Below, piece by piece: positions 55,371 through 64,000 of a stretch of DNA of 64,000 bases (position 1 is the first letter of the stretch; each line of letters opens with the position of its first letter). Location of the stretch: the NCBI GenBank assembly GCA_011800155.1, contig CM022370.1, forward strand, positions 2,170,001 through 2,234,000, in the 5' to 3' direction. This stretch comes from Flammulina velutipes. Its lineage: Eukaryota; Basidiomycota; Agaricomycetes; Agaricales; Physalacriaceae. The position numbers and the translations under genes are program-made. The notes under the pieces were generated by a model. That model had not been told where the DNA came from. It was given only the letters and a program-made list of their open reading frames with translations, and ran no database searches.

Positions 55371-56659
55371 TTAATCTAACACGGCGTACTTCTGGAGATG
55401 CTCAGGTATCGCAGAAGACAACCCCTTTGATTCCAGCCACTTCTTGGAGAACAAACGGCTTTGATACCGGTATGCGCCATCGCATAGAATTGTCACAATC
55501 TTGGAACCTTTGCACTCTTGATCAGTATTCGTCGACGAGCATGCACCTGAGGATATACCTTTCTTTAGCCTCTGGGCGAGCTCTACTGCGGCTGCGACGT
55601 TCAATGCGGAGCTGGCGCCTAGGTATATACCCTCGTTGTCCAGAAGCTGGTAGAGCGTGGCAATGGAATTTTCATCTGGAACAGTGAAAGCGCCATCTAT
55701 CTGGTTCACAAAGGTCGCAAGGTTATCAGTTATCCGTCCTTGGCCAATACCTATAACAGAGAATGTTAGACATGTCGAGTTTGACAGTCGACTAACTGAC
55801 CTTCTGTGATAGAACTGCCGGAGCGTTCAACGAGCTTCCCTCCACTCGAAATGTAGCTGGTCAACACACTACCAGGAGGGTCTGCCAGCCATATTTGCGT
55901 CTTTCCGTTACTCTTCTCCTTCAGATATTTGCCGGTACCGGCGAGGGTGCCGCCCGTTCCCGTGGCGCAGATGAACGCGTCAAGCTCTCCGCCAGTCTGC
56001 TCCCATATTTCCGGCCCAGTCGTCTTGTAGTGTATACCCGCATTGGCAGTATTGTCAAACTGGTTCGTCCAGACGGCCCCAGGCGTGGTTTCGGCAAACT
56101 CGCGCGCTTGGTGGTTGTAGTTCTGTGGGTTCTCGAACGCGACGGCCGGAACGGGATAGACTTCAGCACCAAGCATGCGCAGGAGGTCGATCTTTTCTTG
56201 ACTCTACAGGAGAATGAAGTCAAGTCGCGTGAGTTGAGGTAAGATGAGGCTTACTTGGGTATTGGGCATGAAGATAACACAGCGATAGCCTTTGGCGCGA
56301 CAGACGTGTGCGAGACCGATGCCAGTGTTCCCAGCGGTACCCTCGACGACCGTACCACCAGACTTCAACCTAAGGACGGGTTACTTACGGCTTGCAGAAA
56401 GGCCTAGCTACTTACTGGCCACGTTCTTCTGCGTCAACGACGACACCGAGGGCAGCGCGATCCTTGACACTCCCACCAGGATTTTGGAACTCTGCTTTTC
56501 CGAGGATCGTGCAGCCAGTCTGTTCCGAGAGTGTTTTCAGGTAGATCTACGGTTGGGGTTATACACGAGTGGAATCAAGATAGACAAAGTGAATACCAGA
56601 GGTGTATTGCCCACTGCGCCGAGGAATCCGTTAACGCTGCGACGAAGAACGGCAGCCAT
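55371..56659 (-). CDS. cysteine synthase (O-acetylserine sulfhydrylase family, PLP enzyme)
   Basis: ATG 56659 opens [21 protein letters not shown], directly followed after an intron by [20 protein letters not shown]. The PLP-binding lysine is in [13 protein letters not shown], the substrate loop in [14 protein letters not shown], the phosphate loop in [18 protein letters not shown] and the C-terminal lobe in [19 protein letters not shown]. The enzyme makes cysteine from O-acetylserine and sulfide, or a related thioether product. Position of introns and the mitochondrial-like N-terminus resemble the fungal Mcy1/CS2 group rather than CysK; this is inference from the N-terminal start. Around six exons. 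Confidence 0.9.
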
Positions 56660-57034
56660 GATGGGTAAAGACAACCAGTGCTTGACAATGCGGTGAGCAC
56701 CAAGCACGACATTCTTAGGTCACGCTAGTAGGCATATGTGGGTCCAATATAACGACAAAATGGGCAATGTTCCAAATTACATACAGACATGTTGTGGGGA
56801 AACGATCAAAACGGACAACGTTAATGCATTAAAATGTGTATAAGGAGACCGCCCATAGAAAAGAATAGAGACAGGGGAAACAGGGAGAAAAGGCATGAAG
56901 CAATGCACGAATATGTCCAATCATACGTTGCAAGTTCGTAGAGGCACTCGTGCCAGACCATGATTGAGGGAGGATATAGTGATGACGGGGGGACGGAGCA
57001 GTATGGGTATCCAGAAAACAGTCTATAGTGACAT
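56660..57034. other. intergenic gap
   Basis: About 375 bases between cysteine synthase and Arf6, both on the minus strand. It holds the cysteine synthase promoter and the Arf6 3' UTR. Nothing else is seen. Confidence 0.5.
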
Positions 57035-57837
<803 letters not shown>

Positions 57838-58035
57838 TTTCTTGAGATTTATTCGGTGAAAGAGTAAAGAACGACTGAGGGACGGATAGTGGCCGTGAAC
57901 GGAGAGCAGAAGAGAAATTGAGAAAGAGCAAGTTCAACGCTGAGCGCCTGTTGGGCCGGACCGTGGGAATGGCTGAGGTAAGCCAGCCCATCCCGTCAGC
58001 CTCAGTGCCATCGTTCGTTCTCTTTTCTCTGTTGA

Positions 58036-59761
58036 ATGGCCGAATCTTCACCGTCGCCGCCAGACACAGCGCCAAAGCAGATATTAGAGCCGTCGACGTC
58101 GTCGTCTGCACCGGTCGAGGTTAGTCTCTCCATTTGAAGCGCATAAATCGTCTTTATATCAAGCAACAGACCGACGCAATGAACGGTGCACCAGGTAAAG
58201 ACAATCCCAGTCCATTGTCTCCCGACAGCACGGCCGTGGAGGCAGAGCAGGCTCCCTCTTTGCCGCCCAAGGAATCGAGTGAACCACCCGCCGACACCAA
58301 TAACGACAAGGAGACGGAAAAACACGAGAACGGCTCACTGTCCACGACGCTCACTGGCACAAATGCTACCTCCCGACGCAAGGCCCACCAGTCTTCAGCT
58401 TCAGAAGAGCACCCTTCCTCCGCGACGCATAATAAAGAGAAAGAACCCGGCTCTAAACGAACCATAAAACCGTCTTTCTTCTCCAGATTCATTCGCAAAA
58501 TGGTTCCCTGCATTCCCTCGTCGCCGTCCTCGCAGCCCGTAGAAATTGACGAACTGCACAACGACACGTCCCCGCCTTCAAAAGAGAAATCTGGCGCGCC
58601 TGCTCCAGAACACGAGCCTGCTGGCGTTAGTGAGCCTCAGGCCGACACTGCTACGTCGAGTGGAACAAAAGAAGAAGCTGATCTCCCTCCACTGGACATG
58701 TCTCCTCCCCCACCCACCGACAGCGATATTATTCTACCCCCGACCCCGACAACACATCTACTTCCCCAGGCAGAGACCGAAGGCATGACTTCAGGTGCCG
58801 TCGTACCGCCAGGGGCAACAGGTACCGTTAGCAAGCGACATTCGCATGTACCAAGTACCAACGGCGACGATGGGGAGGAGTCTGAAGCCTCCAGCGTCAC
58901 CGACGAGTATGTCGACGATCTCAACGGCGCCGATGAAATTGAGGATGAAGAGGACAGGCTCATCATGAATGGTGGCGCTGGCATACCCATTGGCCCTGTA
59001 AGTTCTTATACTCTGTATTCTCTCTCGCCACTGACACTGCGTGCTAGGATGGCAATCCAAAACCCCTCCTACCTCCCATCTCTCCCAATCATCTGGGACG
59101 TAAATGCCTCGTTCTCGATCTGGACGAGACTCTCGTACATAGCAGCTTCAAGGTGAGTGGCAACCTGGCCTCTCCGCGTGCACGTTTCTGATTCATTCAA
59201 TTCATAGGCGATACAGAACGCCGATTTTGTGGTGCCCGTGGAGATTGAATATCATTGGCACAACGTGTACGTGATTAAGCGGCCGGGAGTGGATAATTTC
59301 CTCAAGAAGATGGGAGAGATCTACGAAGTGGTCGTGTTCACCGCAAGTCTGAGCAAAGTGAGCTTCTCATCTAGCAACTTCACCCCGCGTCTCACACATT
59401 CTTTAGTACGCTGATCCAGTGTTGGACAAACTGGACATTCATCGCGTGGTCAAACATCGCCTATTTAGGGAGAGTTGCTACAACCACCGAGGCAACTATG
59501 TAAAAGTATGTTGTATCCACAACTAACTGCCGCCATTGATTAACCTCTCTCCAGGATCTATCACAGCTGGGCCGTCCCATCGCGGACTCCATTATCATCG
59601 ACAACTCCCCCGCTTCATACATCTTCCATCCCAACAATGCTGTACCAGTGTCGTCGTGGTTCAACGATCCCCACGATACTGAGCTTACTGACTTGGTGCC
59701 ATTCCTCGATGACCTCGCGGACGTGCCAGATGTGAGAGGCGTATTGGACGGCGCGCGGTAG
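58036..59761 (+). CDS. Psr1/SCP-type phosphatase (FCP1-like domain), copy B
   Basis: ATG 58036 ([20 protein letters not shown]) then an intron (58120-58171) joining VE to TDAMNGAP. The disordered N-terminus carries [17 protein letters not shown], the counterpart of copy A. The catalytic domain is in several exons: [76 protein letters not shown], ending [17 protein letters not shown]. Same family and almost the same domain sequence as copy A at 44496-46043, but on the opposite strand. The intact DxDxT site means it should be active. It starts 200 bases from the Arf6 gene start on the other strand. Confidence 0.87.
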
Positions 59762-60383
59762 CCTTTTCTCGGGTCCTTTTACTGGGTTTTCAATGGTCTG
59801 TTCCGGTCACACCATCCATAATGTTCATTATACCCCAGCAAGCAATTTTACCTCATTAGCGACCGCAACAACCACACCACGCTCCTTGCCCTCTTTATCT
59901 AATTATCGACGCAATTCATTCAACCTGGTTTGTGTCGTCAGTTATTTCAACATGTATTCATATTGCGGACCACCTGGGATACTTTGCCCGAATATCTTGT
60001 TTGTTACGAACTGCTACGACACTTACTTTTACAACGAATAATAGTTATCGAGGTTATACCTAAACTTGCTGGTAGATCTGAGCCGTATTCACTTACAATG
60101 ACGCCAGGTTTCACGGGACGACTTGCTTTCGACGACCGCAACGAATGTTTTAGTAACCTCATTCCATTGGCCACGACGCTATTTGTCTACGATCACACTG
60201 CTGTATTCTTTGCTTGGCTATTCTAGCCACGAGAACAATTGTCATGTCAAGGTTTACTACTACTTCAAGTCCTGAACTCGAGCTAGGCGATTGGACATTG
60301 TCTGGCATAGAGGCTTAATCCACAGGTTAGTCGGTCAAGTCGACCTCCTTATCATTTATTGACTTGCTCAGACAGAGGGGATC
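59762..60383. other. intergenic gap
   Basis: About 620 bases downstream of the copy-B phosphatase gene. Open frames exist but none shows splice sites or motifs. It ends at the first ATG of the decayed tandem family (60384). Confidence 0.5.
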
Positions 60384-61166
60384 ATGTCTCTCCAACTACC
60401 TATCGACCTGCATAACGACCTATCTTTGTATTTTTACGACACTGCATATCTCTTCAACGCCTACTCTATCGACAAGGCCTCCGCACCATTTATCTGCCCA
60501 GTCCAAAGATACCTAAACAAGGTTAGCGATAACCTTTGAACAATGCATGAGGAATATGCTGAGCTCCTGGATGCATGCGCCTACCAACTTGGACATCCAC
60601 TCCGCGAGCAATTTCTTCGAGATATCCGTACCATCACTGCTCGCATCGCTACAGTTCGCGCCACTGTCAACAACAGCGCCGACTTCATTGTCTTGAACAA
60701 AGATGCTCTCGTATCCGGGTTGCAGCAGCAAATTAAACTGCCGGGCGCAACCCAATTCCTACTCTATGTACCCTGGCTGGATATAACGAGGCGCACGAGT
60801 CTGCTCGACCGTCTAACGACAGATGTTGACGACGTGATTGCCCTGCATCACCGACTGGTCGAACGATTAGATGACTTCGAGGAGCTCATGCGCCACATGA
60901 ACGTATTGCTTTTGCATATGCCGAGTGATACAGATCTGGTGGTATTTGCGAGAGAGCTGCGTCTGCTGGCTGCAGCGATATGCTTTCTTGGCTCCCCGTT
61001 GATGGAGCAGCACTGTCTGCCAGATTTGGAGCACAGGTCGGAGAGCCATCAGACTGGAGGATAATCCTATACAGCTGGCTGTCTAGGCCATGGCGTATGT
61101 CAAGAGGAGCGTGGACAATTCCATAACCATGACTGAGTCTAACTCGCTGGATACCAAGGACGAAGA
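60384..61166 (+). pseudogene. unknown helical protein, tandem copy 1, probably inactive
   Basis: ATG 60384 opens MSLQLPIDLHNDLSLYFYD, which ends in a stop before the next helical part unless an intron near AAG|GTTAG is removed. The main part, from 60555, encodes a run of amphipathic helices (HPLREQFLRDIRTITARIAT, LLDRLTTDVDDVIALHHRLV, EELMRHMNVLLLHMPSDTD). Near its end the frame that matches copy 2 (RLEDNPIQLAV, AMAYVKRSVDNSITMT) has an in-frame TAG. The gene looks decayed or needs unusual splicing. No family is recognised. Confidence 0.5.
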
Positions 61167-61589
61167 GGGGACATCCTGGATCCTGGCATGCGCCACGGGC
61201 CCTGAAATTACTGCCAGTGGCTATGTAGTGATCTTGGTTCTCTAAGGAGATTACTGATGTCAACGATGTCAAATTACTCACCCAGGACTCAACTGGTTAT
61301 ACAACCCACAATGTCGAACCGTTCATACATGTTGGCCATACTAATAGTATCACATCACTCCCTTTCCCGTACTCTTTCTCTTCCGTCCGAGAGAACAACC
61401 ATTATTACATTGTCTAAGACTCCCTCCTTTGAAGGCGAGGAATGGGTATGGTATGGTACTCTGATCGTGCAAGCTGCGTGTGAATTTTGCTTCCATTAGT
61501 AAGTACAACCTTGCGCGCAAACAATCATGGCATTTGAACTCTATGAGCCTCAGCCAAGTGAATGTACATGTCCTAGCATAGAATTCTAT

Positions 61590-62246
61590 CCACGGGTATG
61601 TCCTCTTCAGCTTGCGATTATACGCTGCCCTCTTGAACACATGCGCTGACCGGCTTGGCCTCCGTCGCTCGGCGATGACATCCCTCGACAGACCCGTTCC
61701 ATAGCTGCTCTCCTCAATACAGTCCGCGCCGCCATCATCCACAGCAGTGAGTCCATTCCTCAGAGAAGAGAGATGGTCTCCTTTCCGGGTTGAAGCAGGC
61801 GACCCACACTGTTGGGCGCTGCACAACTCCTGCTTTATCTACCGTGGCTGGATATATCGAAGCGCACGACTCTGCTCGACCATCTACCAGCAGATATCGA
61901 CAGCGTCGTCGCCCTGCATCACCGACTAGTCGAACAGCTAGATCATGACTTCGAGGAGCACATGCGCCACATGAACCTATTGCTTCTGGATGTGCCGAGC
62001 GATACAGACCTCGTGGCATTCTCAAAGGAACTACGTATGCTGGCTATGCTGGCTGAAGCGATATGGTTTCTTGCCAGCCCATTGTTAATGCAAGGCTGTC
62101 ACCCAGATCCAGAGTTCCTTGCCATACCAGGTCGGAGAGTCACAATCCGGAGATTGGAGGATAATGTTATCAAACACAATATATTCGGTTGCTCAGGCCG
62201 TGGCCTCTGCAAGGAGGAACGTGGACAATTTCATGACCACGACTGA
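61590..62246 (+). pseudogene. unknown helical protein, tandem copy 2, decayed
   Basis: Matches copy 1 over about 600 bases. The shared part reads GAAQLLLYLPWLDISKRTTL, LPADIDSVVALHHRLVEQLD, EEHMRHMNLLLLDVPSDTDL and ends RLEDNVI. Compared with copy 1 it has lost bases in the middle (reading frame breaks near 61790-61815), has an in-frame TAG around 61703, and shifts frame again after RLEDNV. Because it still reads through long parts in the family frame, it is a recent duplicate that has begun to decay. Confidence 0.55.
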
Positions 62247-62678
62247 CTTTGTTTGCTCGATGAGTAGCGCTCAAGCAGGTTGTAGTGGGAGTTGATTCAC
62301 TTACCCTTAAATTCCCTCTTATCCCAGAAAGTTGGATGAGGCCTTGTCTCTGTAGACGGTGGAGGTACCGGTAGCTTTCGGTTTCTGCCTGATTTTGCTC
62401 TTCCTGACTACCAAAACGAAATCGCATACTTTGGGCGCTTATAATTCTCTCAATGTCATAATTTATATCCTACTACTTGCTAGTATGTTTTCTTCCGTCC
62501 CACATGATCAAATTTGTTGGACATCCACATTTCCTCCTACCTGAACTACGGGTTCCAATGTTAGCCCTCGTAAGTTATAAGGTCCGCCACACATATTAGT
62601 CATCTGTTTTTACTCGTACCGTGTTCTACTCGTATTATACAAAACACCAGACCTATGCCATACAGCAGAGATTTGTCC
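62247..62678. other. intergenic gap
   Basis: About 430 bases between the decayed tandem copy 2 and the stop codon of the Mgs1-like gene. AT-rich, with no gene or repeat I can support. Confidence 0.5.
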
Positions 62679-64000
62679 TTACTCCCGCCCCAAATCACTC
62701 CTTTTTTGCCGCCCAGGCCAGTCTTTGCCAGCATTCTCCGCCAATTCCCACTGTGCCAAAGCTTCGTCGTCCCAAACCTTACCGGTCAAATCACCTTCTT
62801 CGAGCAAGAATTTCTTTGCCTGTAACTGGAATGGAAGATATGTATTGGTCACCGGATGACTTTACATGATTAATGAACAAATGTGCAAAACGAGATGAGC
62901 AATGCACTTACGCATAATCCGGATTGTACCGGTATTCTTTTGCACATCCCATTTCCTCCATCAGCTTAGTCGGTGCATTTCTCACTTGGAGCGGCACAGG
63001 AAGTGTAGGATCCAGCTTCGCCGCTTCTTCCGCTCGTTTGTACGCTTCATACGCACGTGTCGACTTGGGTGCTTCGCTGAGATACGCCACAATGTGGGCC
63101 AGATTAATACGGCATTCGGGCATACCAATAGTCTGGCAGGCCTGAAGAGCCGCCATCGCCTGTAGAAGTGCGGTTGGAAAGGACAACGCGGGAATGGATT
63201 CAGAAGAGAAGCGGGGAACGTACGAGGGGAAGAGCGTGAGGGTCAGCAAGCCCGATATCCTCGCTGGCGCAGACTACCATGCGGCGGGCGACGAAAAGAG
63301 GGTCTTCGCCTGCCGTTAGCATGCGTGCGAGCCAGTACATGGCTGCGCTGCCTTGGCTCCCACGCACACTTTTGTGAAGAGCGGAAATCATGTCGTAATG
63401 GCTGTCACCGGTGCGGTCGTAGGAGACTGATACAGACCTGCGCATCGCTGCTATCACGTCTGGTTCTGGTAAGTCGGCCTTCATAACTAGCTCAAGCAAG
63501 GAGAGCGCGGTCCGGGCGTCACCCGAGGACAAAGAGACTAGTGACGCCATGACCTTCTCGGTGATTTGAGAATGGGCGTTGGGCGCAGCAGCAGGGTTGG
63601 ATTCTTGGCTAGACATTGACGCCAATGTGGGAGATGAGGGAATATCAGTCGGTTGGGATTGAGAAGAATTGTTTTCAGATAACTTCTCTAAAGCATTCCG
63701 TACGATTCGTTCAATGTCGGAATCTGTCAATCTTTCCAAGACGAAAACCCTGTTGGAGAGTTGGAGTTAGGCGCTGGAAGCAATTGATATAGAATCTAAC
63801 CGGCAACGACTCAAAAGCGCGCTCGTCAACTTGAACGACGGGTTCTCTGTCGTGGCACCGAAAAGCTACACGTATACGAGTTTGAGGTTTACTTCGGTTT
63901 GTAAACCTCGGAAGCGAGGGCTCACTTGAATATGGCCTTGTTCAACAAAGGGTAAGAAGATGTCCTGCAGTCGTATTAGATAAAGAACGGGAAAGGTAAA
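62679..64000 (-). CDS. Mgs1/WRNIP1-type AAA+ ATPase, C-terminal part (5' end beyond window)
   Basis: Reading from the right edge: DIFLPFVEQGHIQ, LFGATTENPSFKLTSALLSRCR (sensor 1 and arginine finger), VFVLERLTDSDIERIV, then the conserved KADLPEPDVIAAMRRSVSVS-type helical domain, GSAAMYWLARMLTAGEDP, VCASEDIGLADPHAL, and a last exon HPVTNTYLPFQLQAKKFLLE. This matches Mgs1 (yeast) / WRNIP1, which acts in DNA replication and repair near stalled forks with PCNA. The ATP-binding P-loop would be outside the window. The TAA at 62679-62681 ends the gene, and the C-terminal block is typical of the family. Confidence 0.9.

Overview
The window is a gene-dense stretch of a filamentous basidiomycete genome, most likely an Agaricomycete (mushroom-forming class). 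Almost every gene is cut by several introns of about 45-60 nt, intergenic gaps are mostly 50-900 bp on both strands, and many products belong to families best known from mushrooms (DUF7330-type membrane protein, TKL-type kinase with a family-specific N-terminal region, Ser/Pro-rich scaffolds). There is no operon structure. All calls come from reading splice sites and protein motifs by eye; exon borders are predictions.

Layout. 1-10.6 kb: GH5 exo-1,3-glucanase N-terminus (cut by the left edge), PIG-H, a 2OG-Fe(II) oxygenase, a GILT-like thiol reductase, CTP synthase, a small secreted protein, an OM14-like mitochondrial outer-membrane protein and a pyroglutamyl peptidase. 10.7-21.8 kb: eIF3c, a seven-helix receptor, an LRR protein, RAD23 and a BTB protein. 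21.9-30.4 kb: a LIM-LIM-coiled coil-C1-RhoGAP gene, followed by a protein kinase gene whose N-terminal half and promoter are a recent copy of the RhoGAP gene's 5' end. 30.4-41.6 kb: J-domain protein, DUF7330-like protein, bleomycin hydrolase, two lineage proteins, an Smr-domain protein, ornithine decarboxylase antizyme and ribosomal protein uS5. 41.7-53.6 kb: two Ser-rich proteins of unknown role, a Psr1-type CTD phosphatase, a Yap-type bZIP factor, a TPP1/Tpz1-like telomere protein and a membrane-anchored coiled-coil protein. 53.6-64 kb: a complete 530-bp non-autonomous hAT element with exact 8-bp target-site duplications, cysteine synthase, Arf6, a second Psr1-type phosphatase, a decayed tandem gene pair and the C-terminus of Mgs1/WRNIP1 (cut by the right edge).

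Most genes are conserved housekeeping functions that do not work together as a cluster. The notable biology is genomic: (1) a LIM-kinase gene born by segmental duplication and fusion next to its LIM donor; (2) an antizyme gene in which splicing creates the +1 frameshift stop and retention of a 50-nt intron would bypass it; (3) a young hAT MITE; (4) several well supported GC-AG introns; (5) two paralogous Psr1-type phosphatases about 12 kb apart in inverted orientation.
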